Shown here piece after piece: positions 10,279-21,443 of a stretch of DNA of 64,000 nucleotides (within the stretch, counting starts at the first letter, position 1; each line of letters starts with the position of its first letter). A program made the position numbers and the translations under genes. The stretch spans positions 15,891,135 through 15,955,134 of the forward strand of contig JASKMD010000029.1 in assembly GCA_030144725.1 (NCBI GenBank). Reading direction: 5' to 3'. The DNA is from Haematococcus lacustris. Its lineage: Eukaryota; Chlorophyta; Chlorophyceae; Chlamydomonadales; Haematococcaceae. The notes beneath the pieces were generated by a model. It saw nothing but the letters and a program-made list of their open reading frames with translations. It did no database searches and was not told the origin of the DNA.

Positions 10279-11140
10279 CTAGGTGGCTGCAAACACGCCC
10301 ATGCCCCGCTGGCAAAAGACAAACTTGGCTGGTGGCAGCGCCTTCGTCATGATGTCGGCTACCATGCCCTCAGTGCTGCAGTAGGCAAAATGCACCTCCC
10401 CCCGAGCTGCCCGCTCCCGAGCAAAGTGATGATGCACATCGATGTGCTTGCTGCGGTTGCTGGCAATGGGATTCTTCAGCAGCTTGAGAGCGGCCTGGTT
10501 GTCACACCAGATGCTGATGATGCCATCTGGCAGCTCAAGGTCATGCAGCAGCTTGCGCAACCACAGACCCTCCTTGACAGCTGCGGCGGCGGCCATGTAC
10601 TCAGCCTCCGCGGTGGCAGCAGCCACTGTAGGTTGGAGGCGGCTCGACCAGCTGACAGCTGTGCCCCCCAGCGTAAACACATAGCCCGTGGTGGAGCGGC
10701 GGGTGTCTGCATCACCGGCATAGTCCGCATCACAATAGCCCTGCAGCTCCCGCCCACCCCCGAACAACAACCCGTGCCCCGCTGTGCCCCTGACAAAGCT
10801 GAGCACGCAGCGCGCGGCCTGCCAGTGCTGCTCTGTGGGCGCGGCCATGTACCTGGCCAAGGTTCCCACCGCGAACGTGATGTCCGGGCGGGTGCAGCAG
10901 GCCAGGTACAGCAAGCTTCCCACCAGCCCGCTGTAGCTGTGCAGACCTGTGTCTAGCTGCGTGCCCTCCCGGGCCAGCTTGACACCAGGGCTCATCGGCA
11001 CAGCCTTGGCATTGGCTTCAGCCATGCCATAGCTGCTGACCAGCTCCGACACAAAGCGCGGCTGACTGAGCAGCAGAGTGCGCTGTGCGCGGTCCCGGCT
11101 GATCTGCATCCCCAGTGACCGACCTGGCCACATAACACCT
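10279..11140 (-). pseudogene. Copia-2b reverse transcriptase end plus RNase H
   Basis: The minus-strand frame starts to resemble Copia Pol at about 11127 (SLGMQISRDR) and runs to the stop at 10279. It contains the RT thumb/connection region (GLVGSLLYLACCTRPDI) and a Ty1/Copia RNase H: GYCDADYAGD, WSSRLQPTV, TAEAEYMA, CDNQAALKL and KHIDVHHHFARE. Gag, protease, integrase and the YVDD part of RT are missing. The sequence right of 11140 is unrelated and then becomes the CCCCG array. It lies 140 bp from the 3' LTR as expected for a Copia 3' end. It could be from the same family as Copia-2a, since LTR segments match, but the order along the chromosome means two insertions or a rearrangement. Confidence 0.85.
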
Positions 11141-11383
11141 GCACACAGCCAGGGACAGTCGCCATGCACATGGCATGCCAAACCGATGTAACACTCAACA
11201 CACGCACGGCAACACACTAGGCTGGAGCGATACTTCACCTCAGTTCCTGGCCCTGCAGCTGCATCTTCGGGCACTCTAATGACGAGTCATGCTGCTTGCA
11301 TGTGGAAACAGACGAAATATAAGCAGCGCGTGAGTTCCTTCTGCTCGTCACAGCTGATCTACACAGTCACCACCACCTCCCAA

Positions 11384-12752
11384 CCGCCCCGCCCCGCCCC
11401 GCCCCGCCCCGCCCCGCCCCGCCCCGCCCCGCCCCGCCCCGCCCCGCCCCGCCCCGCCCCGCCCCGCCCCGCCCCGCCCCGCCCCGCCCCGCCCCGCCCC
11501 GCCCCGCCCCGCCCCGCCCCGCCCCGCCCCGCCCCGCCCCGCCCCGCCCCGCCCCGCCCCGCCCCGCCCCGCCCCGCCCCGCCCCGCCCCGCCCCGCCCC
11601 GCCCCGCCCCGCCCCGCCCCGCCCCGCCCCGCCCCGCCCCGCCCCGCCCCGCCCCGCCCCGCCCCGCCCCGCCCCGCCCCGCCCCGCCCCGCCCCGCCCC
11701 GCCCCGCCCCGCCCCGCCCCGCCCCGCCCCGCCCCGCCCCGCCCCGCCCCGCCCCGCCCCGCCCCGCCCCGCCCCGCCCCGCCCCGCCCCGCCCCGCCCC
11801 GCCCCGCCCCGCCCCGCCCCGCCCCGCCCCGCCCCGCCCCGCCCCGCCCCGCCCCGCCCCGCCCCGCCCCGCCCCGCCCCGCCCCGCCCCGCCCCGCCCC
11901 GCCCCGCCCCGCCCCGCCCCGCCCCGCCCCGCCCCGCCCCGCCCCGCCCCGCCCCGCCCCGCCCCGCCCCGCCCCGCCCCGCCCCGCCCCGCCCCGCCCC
12001 GCCCCGCCCCGCCCCGCCCCGCCCCGCCCCGCCCCGCCCCGCCCCGCCCCGCCCCGCCCCGCCCCGCCCCGCCCCGCCCCGCCCCGCCCCGCCCCGCCCC
12101 GCCCCGCCCCGCCCCGCCCCGCCCCGCCCCGCCCCGCCCCGCCCCGCCCCGCCCCGCCCCGCCCCGCCCCGCCCCGCCCCGCCCCGCCCCGCCCCGCCCC
12201 GCCCCGCCCCGCCCCGCCCCGCCCCGCCCCGCCCCGCCCCGCCCCGCCCCGCCCCGCCCCGCCCCGCCCCGCCCCGCCCCGCCCCGCCCCGCCCCGCCCC
12301 GCCCCGCCCCGCCCCGCCCCGCCCCGCCCCGCCCCGCCCCGCCCCGCCCCGCCCCGCCCCGCCCCGCCCCGCCCCGCCCCGCCCCGCCCCGCCCCGCCCC
12401 GCCCCGCCCCGCCCCGCCCCGCCCCGCCCCGCCCCGCCCCGCCCCGCCCCGCCCCGCCCCGCCCCGCCCCGCCCCGCCCCGCCCCGCCCCGCCCCGCCCC
12501 GCCCCGCCCCGCCCCGCCCCGCCCCGCCCCGCCCCGCCCCGCCCCGCCCCGCCCCGCCCCGCCCCGCCCCGCCCCGCCCCGCCCCGCCCCGCCCCGCCCC
12601 GCCCCGCCCCGCCCCGCCCCGCCCCGCCCCGCCCCGCCCCGCCCCGCCCCGCCCCGCCCCGCCCCGCCCCGCCCCGCCCCGCCCCGCCCCGCCCCGCCCC
12701 GCCCCGCCCCGCCCCGCGCCGCGCCGCGCCGCGCCGCGCCGCGCCGCGCCGC
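11384..12752. repeat. (CCCCG)n pentanucleotide array, about 266 units, then (GCGCC)n
   Basis: From 11384 to about 12716 the sequence is an uninterrupted CCCCG repeat. It ends in a short run of GCGCC units to 12752. The minus strand is (GGGGC)n, so every unit supplies a G4 run. The long reading frames through it (PAPPR on plus, GAGRG on minus) are products of the repeat and not genes. I saw no interruption in the first 1.33 kb. Confidence 0.97.
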
Positions 12753-13384
12753 GTGCGGGGGGTGGGAGGGCAGTGAGGGGGCTGGGAGGGGGTGTGAGGG
12801 GGGATGGAGGGTTAGGCTGGGGCTGGGATGGGCTGGGAGGAGGTGTCCAGGCCATGTTGGGTCTGGGAGGGGGTGGGGGTGCGAGGGGTGCAGGGGGAAG
12901 GGCAGGCCGTCAGAGTGGGCTAGTCATTTCTGCAAGGCAAAACCCAGTCGCGCCAAAGTCATGTTTCGGCGGGCCTGATTAATGAAACGCCGTGCTTTCT
13001 TTTCCAGCAGCTGTGTCGTTGAGTTACTAACTCGTCCAATAAGTCCAATAGTCAGAGTGGTCAGCTCACAACATGCCGTTTTGTGCGACCTTGTGGGGGT
13101 GGCTGGCTAGAGAAAAACGAACATTTTCGCACCTCGCTGCAAAGTCGAGTTATTTCTTGCCCAACGATGGCCCTCCGACGCCGCCTGCACCAATGGCGGG
13201 CTGAAATGTGATTGTACTTCCGGCTCGATAGCAGGCGCAGCTGTATCATTGATGTCGTTACTCACCACTAGAACAATCGATAGTGAGCAGCTGGCAAAAG
13301 TTAGCGCGCCGCTTGCCAGGAGCGCACTAGTTTGTAGCGCACTAGTTTGTAGCAGCCAATGTGACAAACGCTATCGAAAGCGAT
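12753..13384. other. G-rich flank and intergenic sequence, no gene seen
   Basis: Positions 12753-12900 are G-rich on the plus strand (GGGAGGGGGTG-type runs). The rest is unremarkable. The segment ACAAACGCTATCGAAAGCGATG near 13362 recurs in diverged form near 14703, hinting at a dispersed repeat that includes the next feature. Confidence 0.5.
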
Positions 13385-14295
13385 GCAGTGGACCCTTTTT
13401 CCTAAAACAGGCCAAATTAAAAGATTATTTGAACCTTCTTATGAAATTTGCCGGGATTGGGCAGCAGGTCAGCGACCGCCAACCGCGCTACATGCCTCGT
13501 CGAAGTGCGCTTCAGGTTCGGGGCCACCAAGGAGGCGCTGAGGCGCAGTAGCTTGCGCACACACTTTTTCAAGTTACTCGATTTATCTATGAGCGGGCCC
13601 ACGTGCGGGGGTCGGCTTAAAGCAATTTACTTAAATTAGTTCCGTTTTCATGCGTTATAATAGTTAATAGCCTGCTTTTTAAGAGACTTAGTTCCCTATT
13701 ATGCTCTTAAAAACGCGGGACGCGGACCATTTTAGAAAAGTGCATAGCTGGTTCAAACTGGCTACCGTTGCAAGTCGCGTATGGTGCTACCACGCCCCGC
13801 CCTTCGCTCCAAAACAAAGTGTTGCTCCAGAAGTGCGGCTTCGCCGCACAGAATGTAGCCACAACGCACCTAAAACGGAACTAAATTAGATAGTGGAAGC
13901 GCCCGGGGCGTTTTAGGCCCCCAAAAACACTCGGCCTCGGCGTTGTCGCGTAACAGCTCTCGACCTCAGCCAGCAGCCGCTCCGCTACGCTCCGCGGCTG
14001 CTGGCTTCGGTCTCGAGCTGTTACGCTCCAGCGCCTCGGCCTCGCGTTTTTAGGGCGCCTAAAACTACCGGCGCTTCCACTATCTACTACGTAATAACTT
14101 AAAGTAACTTAAAAAAGTGTGTGCGCAAGCTACTGCGCCTCAACGCCTCCTTCGTGGCCCCGCACTTGAAGCGCACTTCGACGAGGCACGTAGTGCAGTT
14201 GGCGGTCGCTGAGCTGCTGCCCAATCCCGGCAAACTTCATAAGAAGGTTCAAATAATCTTTGAATTTGGCGTTGTTTCAGAAAAAGGTCCAGTAT
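13385..14295. mobile_element. Long inverted-repeat (foldback) element with nested insertions
   Basis: The left arm (about 13385-13578) is the reverse complement, with substitutions, of the right arm (about 14106-14295). Shared landmarks are TTGCGCACACACTTTTT, GGCGCTGAGGCGCAGTAGC, CGAAGTGCGCTTCA, GGGATTGGGCAGCAG and TTCTTATGAA. Inside, AATTAGTTCCGTTTT (about 13635) faces AAAACGGAACTAAATT (about 13872), a second inverted pair, and right of it sits a palindromic MITE. No transposase is visible, so this is a non-autonomous foldback-type element or a fossil of one. Confidence 0.65.
13889..14084. mobile_element. Palindromic 196-bp MITE with TA target duplication
   Basis: The ends are GATAGTGGAAGCGCC and GGCGCTTCCACTATC, a perfect 15-bp inverted pair, flanked on both sides by TA (13887-13888 and 14085-14086). 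Most of the interior is also self-complementary, meeting at a hairpin centre near 13980 (AGCCGCTCCGC / GCGGCTGCTGG region). TA duplication suggests mobilisation by a Tc1/mariner-like transposase. No coding capacity. Confidence 0.7.
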
Positions 14296-15257
14296 TGCGT
14301 GAAAACTTTCATGAAGATTACCAACCCCATGTTGTGGCCTCCAAACGCCTCCAAATGTTGGGAACTGTTGGGAAATGTTGAGTGTAAGCCGGTGATACCT
14401 TACTGTGCGCCGACTCAAACTGTGTATTCGGCGAAAGCGAGTACAAAGATATGTCCCAATCACCCCGTCTAGGTGCCCTGCACGCCCGGCAGGCATCGCG
14501 TTGGGTGTTAGCCGGACATTATATTTGTGCACTACGCTCACTACGCTGGGTAGATGGGGTCACAGGGATGCAGCTCACCGTGCCAAGGAGACCCGTCTCG
14601 CCGCTGTGATTTGTTCGCGGGCACATGTGGCAGTACGCGAGCAAAGAATGCAATGGCTTGCGCTGATGGTCAGATAGCGCGTATTGCTTAAACGCTACCA
14701 ACATGATAAACGCTATTGAAAACGATGAAGTATTGAGAGAGAACTTGCATGCACATTACCAACCCCATGTTGGGCCCCAACTTGGGGGCGCCTGACCCAT
14801 ACCCATGTGGGCGTGGTTGGACTCACACCTTACAGCTAGTCCCAGGCTGCTGCTGCTGCTGTCGCAGGGGCCTGCTGCTTGCCCTGTCCCGCCGCTGGTG
14901 TCCTGTGCTGCTTAAGCTGCATACCAGAGCCCGGAACTAAGTGACCCTTCATTGGCCCCACATTGACTGTGTATAGACACAACAACAGGCAGCGTGGCGC
15001 CTGCAGTGGTGCATATGAGTGGACACTACCCAAAGCCCCATTCATAGCCCGTCATTGCAACAACACACAGAGCTGGCAAGCTAGGTGGCAGTACTGCACG
15101 TCAGCACTCTGGCTTTCGCCTCCTGGCATACACCAGCAACGCCCACCACGTGCTCGCGCGTTGCTGATCTACCCCTATCCAGCATCGACATCAAGTTTGG
15201 TTTTGCAAGTACTACCGTTGGGTTGCTTCGTCGCTTGGAACCGTGTGACACGAGCTG
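14296..15257. other. Intergenic; last about 40 bp belong to the ABCC upstream module
   Basis: No gene is recognised. Positions 14703-14775 repeat parts of 13361-13385 and 14300-14340. The bases just before Copia-3 (about 15225-15262, ending GTGTGACACGAGCTGTTGTC) are the same module that lies upstream of ABCC copies B (about 31195-31245) and C (about 40195-40245). Copia-3 therefore split the upstream region of copy A. Confidence 0.6.
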
Positions 15258-15262
15258 TTGTC
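15258..15262. repeat. Copia-3 target site duplication, left
   Basis: TTGTC directly precedes the left LTR and is repeated at 21669-21673 after the right LTR. Five bases is the usual Copia duplication. Confidence 0.9.
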
Positions 15263-15526
15263 TGTAGAGAGCGTAGGGACAGACGCGGCACTCAGCTTAG
15301 GGTTCTTACATAACTAACTGCTGACGGCACTAAGCACACTGCTAAGTGCCTACCTGTAGAGAGCGTAGGGACAGACGCGGCACTCAGCTTAGGGTGCCGA
15401 GGTCTGCCCCTCTAACTGCCTTAAGACGGACAGTCTCACTCTCTCACTCTGCAGCCCTGAGTGCTGTCAAACATGTCTCACACTTCCGGTGCTCAATATC
15501 TTTTGCACCCGGACATGTTCACAACA
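15263..15526 (-). repeat. Copia-3 3' LTR (264 bp)
   Basis: It runs TGTAGAGAGCG...GTTCACAACA. By eye it is identical to the right LTR once the hAT insertion and one duplicated 8-mer are removed (264 bp each). The tract GAGTGGGAG on the minus strand next to it is the polypurine tract. The CTGTAGAGAGCGTAGGGACA module is present twice. Confidence 0.9.
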
Positions 15527-15705
15527 CTCCCACTCAGTACTTAGGCCAAGAGTCTGCACAACTGCTATATCAAAACAACTGCATCAAACAACTGCAGAAA
15601 AGCTGTCTCAGGTATGCAAACCTGTGCTTCACCAAGCTTCCAGTCCTGAAACACAAACAGGCTGGATACACTAGGCTGTTTCAGGCATGTGTGCCTGTGC
15701 CTAGC

Positions 15706-17681
15706 TTAAGCTGAGCTGTACACCCCACACCCTTGCTTGCCCCAATCAAACTTGACAGCTGCGAGAGGCTTGGTGAGGAGGTCTGCCATCATGCTGCTTG
15801 TGTGACAGTAGTAGAAAGCAACCTCCCCCCTGGTAATGCGTTCCCTAACAAAATGGTGATGCACATCAATATGCTTTGCTCGTGAAGTGGCCATGGGATT
15901 GTGAAGAAGCTGCAGAGCTGCCTGGTTGTCACACCCTATGGTGACACAGCTGGCGTCTAGCTGCAGATCCCTCATCAGCTTCCTGAGCCACAAGGCCTCT
16001 TTAGCTGCATTAGATGCTGCCATGTATTCGGCTTCAGCTGTTGATAGTGCCACTGTGGGTTGCAGGCGGCTGGACCAGCTGATTGCACCGCCATTGAGAG
16101 TAAACAAGTATCCTGTAGTGCTTCTGGCGGTGTCTTTGTCACCAGCATAGTCTGAGTCAGAGAAGCCCTGTAGTCCTGTGACACCCCCAAACAGCAGTCC
16201 ATGGTCACATGTGCCCTTCAGGTAGCTCAACACATTGCATGCGGCTGCCCAGTGCTGCTTGGTGGGTGACGACATGTGCCTTGCCAGAGCACCCACTGCA
16301 AAAGCAATGTCTGGGCGTGTGCAGCATGTGAGGTACAGCAGGCTACCTACCAAGGCGCTGTAATGGTGCACTGAGGTGTCAAGTGGGTCTCCCTCCCTGA
16401 CTAGCTTAATGGCTGGTGCCATGGGCACTGCCTTGCTGTGTGATGACGACATGCTATGTGTGGTGACCAACTCATTGATGAATTGTCGCTGGTCAAGCAT
16501 GATAGTGCCCTCTGCCCTGTTCCTGGTGATTTGCATGCCCAGGAACCACCTGGTTTCGCCCATGTCTTTGATGTTGAAGACAGAGGCGAGTTGCTGCTTG
16601 ACATGTGCCAGGCCTGCAGTGTCCCCCTGCTGAGTACACAGCAGACAGTCATCCACATAGACCAGGAGGTAGACTGGGCCTGATGGCAACTGCAGGGTGA
16701 ACAAAGCAGGATCTGCCTGAGAAGCCTTGAACCCTATGGCAAGTAACTCCTCACAGAGGCGTGCATGCCATGCCCTGGGTGCCTGCCTCAGACCATACAG
16801 AGCCTTTTGCAGGCGACACACTGTGTTACTGCTGCCCTCCTCAAATCCCTCTGGCTGCTGCACATAGATGACCTCATGCTCTTCAAGCTTGCCATTCAAA
16901 AAGGCTGTCTCAAAGTCAAGCTGATGAATCTCCATGTTCTCGGCTGCCGCTTTGGCTAGGACTGTGCGCAGTGTGGTGTGCTTGCTGACAGGTGCATACA
17001 CATCACCGACATCCACACCTGACACTTGCAGAAAGCCTTTGGCTACCAGTCGGGCCTTGAATCGCTCAATGTTGCCTGCAGCATCACGCTTAATCTTTAG
17101 TACCCACTTAGTGGGCAAGACACGTGCACCACTGGGCCTCTCAGTCAAACACCATGTCTGGTTAGCATGCAGTGACTCAAGCTCAGAGCGCATGGCCTCA
17201 CGCCACATGTCAGCCTGTGGCCCTGACAAAGCCTCACTGACTGATGGAGAGTCATTGTCATGGGAGGAAGACGTGGATGTGGCATGCAGAGACAAGTGCC
17301 TGAGCCGGTGAGGTGGTTGTCGTTCCCTTGGTGGGTTGCGACGTGGTGCGGGGGCAGCAGGGGGAGCATGTGGTGCAGAGGGAGCAGGTGCAGGCAGGGG
17401 AGCAGGTGCAGGCAGGGGAGCAGGTGCAGGCAGGGGAGCAGGTGCAGGCTGAAGTATGTACCTGCCTATGCCAGAAGGCTGACTGCTGACAACTGTTGAG
17501 TGGCTGGGTTGTGCAAGAATGCCGCTGCCTCTGCTGCTGGCTGATCCACCAAACAGATTGCGTCTGACCTGACTCTTGCTGTCTTCATCGTCAGACTGAC
17601 CGCTGTCACTGTCATCCTGTATGACTCTCCAATCTATAGGTCTGGACCTAGGATGTTGTGCACTGGAGCCAGGTGCGCTGC

Positions 17682-17713
<32 letters not shown>

Positions 17714-17762
17714 GTTCTGTCTTGACTCCCACTGTCATCTGAGCCAGAGTCGCTAGTGTCAG

Positions 17763-17836
<74 letters not shown>

Positions 17837-20583
17837 TGACGTCTGTCCCCCTCACTAGGGAGTCTGGCTGGCTGCAGATCAGGCTGTGGGCTGGGTGGGT
17901 AGGGTCGAAGCAGCACGCTGTCAGGCAGGACTGCTTGGCCGCCATTCCTGGTTCTGGTTAGTTCATCAGTGGCTGGTGCTAGCTCATCAAAAATCACATC
18001 CTTGCTCATCTGCTCTCTACCATCCAGAAACACCTTGTAGGCCTTAGACCCTGGCTGGTAGCCAATGAAGACACCTGCTGCTGCCTTTGGCTGTAGCTTG
18101 CTGCGCTGATGGCGTGGGATGTGTACCCAGACCTTGCTGCCAAAGATCCTGAGTCCTGACACGTCAGGCTTGACACCGAAGAAGGCCTGCCATGGAGTCT
18201 GACTCTGACCTGTCACAGGCAGCACACATCTGACATGGTTAGCTGCTTTTGCTGCGTAAGCCCAGAACTCTATGGGCAGGTGAGCTGCATGTAGCATGCT
18301 GCGGAGCTTTTCAACAATGGTTCTGTTCAGTCTCTCAGCTGCTCCATTCTGCTCAGGGCTGTAAGGAGCAGAATGCTGATGCAGGATACCCTTGCTGTTG
18401 CAGAAGGCTTGCACTGTCTTGTTTACATACTCGCTGCCATTGTCTGTTCTAATAGCTTTGCACTTGCTGCCAGACTGCGTTTCCAGCTGCTGGATTACTG
18501 TAACAATGCAATCTGGCACCTGGTCCTTGCTGCGAAGAGGCATGACAACTGAAAACTTGGTGAACTCATCCAGGAAAGTAGCAAGGTAGCGGCTGCCGTC
18601 TCTGGCTGCCAAGCTGAATGGGCCACACACATCCATGTGAATTAGCCCAAGTGCGGCTGTCACAGCTGGAGCATTGGGAGATGGCAGGGGGAAGTGTACA
18701 TGTCTATGCTGTTTACCTACAACACATCCCTCACACACTGCTGGATCAGATCCTGCTGCCCGAAACTGTGAGGCTGTAGTGTCAACACCGGTAACCATAT
18801 GCTCTCGCTGCATGCGTTCAAGTACAGAGTATGATGCATGACCAAGTCTCTCATGCCACACCTTGGGTGAAACTGAAGTCCTGTTGTGGCCGCTGCTGGC
18901 TGAGTCCAGCAGCTGCTGCTGAGAGGTAGTCTCCTCAGGGCCTGACACTGAGGTAGCAGCAGTGAGATTAGCAGCTGTTGCTGAGATAAAGCTGCTGCAT
19001 AGCTGGTTGGGTGCTGATGGAGCCATTACGATAGAGGCAGCTGGGAAAGGATAGCTGTCATTCTGCTTTGGTACTTGCATGCACAGGCTGTGTCCACGAT
19101 AGCTGCCCTCCATCAGGCAGCTGTCCATCTGAAAAAGAAACTTGTAGCCTGCAGCTGTGGCTTGGGCAACAGAGACAAAGTTAGCTGATGCAGAGGGGAC
19201 CAGCAATGCATGCTGAAGACACAAGATACCCTGATCTGTCCTGAGCCAGGCATCTCCCTCACCAACTGCATTTAGCTGATGGCCAGCTGCTGCCAGGTAA
19301 ACAGGCTGTGGAGCTGGGTAGGAGCGAAAGCTGGTGAGGTTGCTGGCATTGGTGCAGATGTGCCTAGATGCTCCTGAGTCAATGAAGTAGGGCATGTGAG
19401 TGTCGCCATCAATCAGGTGCTGCTTGGGGTTCTGAGCTGAGACAGGCTGGCCATAACGGCTGGTGAACAGCCTTGCTCTGTTAGGGCTGAGGCTGCTTTT
19501 ACCAGCAGCAGGGCTGTATGACCTACCCTTGCCTGGGCTGCCAGCCCTGCCTGGGCTGTGACCAGAGGTCCTGGCTGGGCTGTCGTCAGCTCTGCCTGGG
19601 TTAGACAGCAGCATGGACCTCAGTCTCTCTCGCTGGCTCCTGTCAAAAACACGACACTCAGCCATGATGTGTCCCTCTTTGTTGCAGAAGTGACAGGTCA
19701 TGTGAGCATGTGGATTCTCTTCTCTGGTGCTGTGGTCTGAGTGAGCTGGAGAGCTGCTGCGCTGCATGGCTGCGTTGCTGCTCCTGCCTGGCTGGGGCAC
19801 CCTGCCCCCCCCCCTGCCTCGCCATCCCGACCCCCCTGAGTAGCCAGCCCCCCTGGGTGAGAATGAGGAGGAGGAGGCCCAGAGAGAGGAAGAGGAGGAG
19901 GTGTCAAGCTGCTTTTGCCGATCCAGCTGCAGGTCTGCTTCCCGGTATTGCAGGACTGTTTTGACTTTGCTCAGAGGCAGTGCTGTGCTGGACTGATCAT
20001 AGCGAAGCTGTTCCACGGTTGGTCTGAACTCATCAGGCATGGCAGCCAGCACTGACAGCACGATGGAGGTGTCAGAGGGATTGCAGTTGCATGCTTGCAG
20101 GTTGGCTTGCAGCATTAGCAGTCGGCTGAAGAATTGGGAGATGGTCTCACCAGGGTACAATCTGAGCATGGACAATTGCTGCTGTAGCTGGGTCTGGTGC
20201 GCGAGGGAGGACTGGGTGTACTCAGCTTTGATATTGTCCCAGGCGGCCTTGGCTGAGACTGCATTGCCGACGGCGAAGAAATGCTGAGGATTGACGTAGC
20301 GTAGTATCATGGCTTTGGCCTTTGCGTCTGAGGTGTTCTCTGCGTCGCGCACAGTAAGCGCTGCTGCATAGGCATCTTGCGTAGCCTGCGAGGAGCCTTG
20401 GATAGGCGCAGTGGGCAAGGGGGTGATGCCTGTGTCGACGATCTGAAATAGGTTGTGCTCGATGAGCGCGTATTTGACGCGGATCTGCCAGAACTGATAG
20501 TTGTCGTCAGTGAGCAGGTCGATTTGGGCTCCCGGCCCGATCGACGAAGCCGCCATCGCCGAACGACTAACTGTCGAACGCAC
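15706..20583 (-). CDS. Copia-3 Gag-Pol polyprotein, intact, 1625 residues
   Basis: A single open frame encodes all Copia functions in the usual order. Rough residue positions: Gag capsid domain 15-215; zinc knuckle CHFCNKEGHIMAEC at about 297; aspartic protease YFIDSGASRHIC at about 400; pre-integrase HHCC motif (WHERLGHAS ... CEGCVVGKQH) at 575-630; integrase with the DDE residues in HMDVCGPF, TDNGSEY and SPEQNGAAERLN at 650-750; a spacer with a glutamine run encoded by (CTG)n at 17764-17832 and LPAPAP repeats; reverse transcriptase with VYAPVSKHTTLR at about 1192 and YVDD at about 1308; RNase H with TAEAEYMAAS, DNQAALQL and KHIDVHHHFVRE at 1450-1600. The protein would form virus-like particles, copy RNA to cDNA and integrate it. 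With matching LTRs and a clean duplication it looks recent. The start at 20583 has another Met eight residues later (20559). The stop is TAA/TGA-type just before the 3' LTR leader. Confidence 0.95.
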
Positions 20584-20631
20584 GACCCCTTCCCGGCGAC
20601 TTACTGATGCCTTTCACGCGTCTGCGTGCGT

Positions 20632-20643
20632 GGGCCCATAACC
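20632..20643 (-). other. Copia-3 primer binding site
   Basis: GGGCCCATAACC on plus, one base from the LTR end, is the same site as in Copia-1 and Copia-2a. It is complementary to the initiator tRNA-Met anticodon arm. Confidence 0.72.
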
Positions 20644-20691
20644 CTGTAGAGAGCGTAGGGACAGACGCGGCACTCAGCTTAGGGTTCTTAC

Positions 20692-21443
20692 CAGTGCTGG
20701 GCGATTGGGTAATAATGTAATAAGTCGGTAATAATCCAGCGCAAAAAACGGTAATAAGTCGAAAAAACCGTCCTCAAAATAAGTAAACTTTATTACATCG
20801 GTAATTGCTCCACCGCTCGTTTGGTACTCCGCTTATTACTTATCCCCCAACAATGTATCCCATCTTCCGCAAACCCCAAAGCGGGCGGCTGCCCACCACA
20901 GCCGAACATCCATCGCAGAACAACCACATAGCGTCCCAACGCTCTGTAACAACAAGTGCCGATAACGAGATCATTATTATTCATCAAGGGCGAGAGGCGC
21001 AACAGCCTCAGTGCCAACCTGTCCAGCACTTTGCGTGTGTACCTTGACAAGACCTTCACCCTCAAAACGTTCCCCTACAAAGAGGCCATTGATTACTGGA
21101 TGGCTGGGGCATCTGCCAGCTAGGGCTAGGGTGTGGGGCTACAGCCCAGCCTGTTGCATGCTGACCCACTAGGGCTAGAGTGTGGGGCTACAGCCTAGCC
21201 TGTTGCATGCTGACCCACAAGGGCTGGGGTGTGGGGCTATGTGGGATATATTGCATCCAGGTCCTACAAGGGAGTATGCTGTAATTGTACAGAATTGATT
21301 GGCAGTTTTCGCGAATTCTTTTGGTTTATGTTTATTAAACAATTAATCAATTCATTATTATATAATAAAAGTAATAAAAAACTCTTGATTTGATGTTTTT
21401 TATTACACTGAGTAATACGTCTTTGGCGAATCGCCCAGCACTG
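20692..21443. mobile_element. Non-autonomous hAT transposon, 752 bp
   Basis: The ends CAGTGCTGGGCGATT and AATCGCCCAGCACTG form a perfect 15-bp terminal inverted repeat with the CAG-type hAT start. They are flanked by an exact 8-bp duplication, GTTCTTAC (20684-20691 and 21444-21451), the hAT hallmark. The interior has repeated GGTAATAA-like subterminal motifs, a short frame that may be the end of a transposase, and about three copies of a ~50-bp repeat (21121-21240, TGTGGGGCTACAGCC core). Confidence 0.9.
20985..21123 (+). pseudogene. Possible hAT transposase C-terminal remnant
   Basis: The plus-strand frame reads KGERRNSLSANLSSTLRVYL and continues to TAG at 21121-21123. An Arg-Arg-Asn-x-Leu-Ser segment followed by an amphipathic helix near the C-terminus is typical of the hAT dimerisation region. 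There is no start codon and the upstream frame is not open, so it is a fragment. The call rests partly on its position inside a hAT element. Confidence 0.45.

Noticed and set aside
11279..12982. Long reading frames of PAPPR (plus) and GAGRG (minus) repeats
   Set aside because: They exist only because a 5-nt repeat without stops is open in all frames. No start context, domain or flanking gene supports them.
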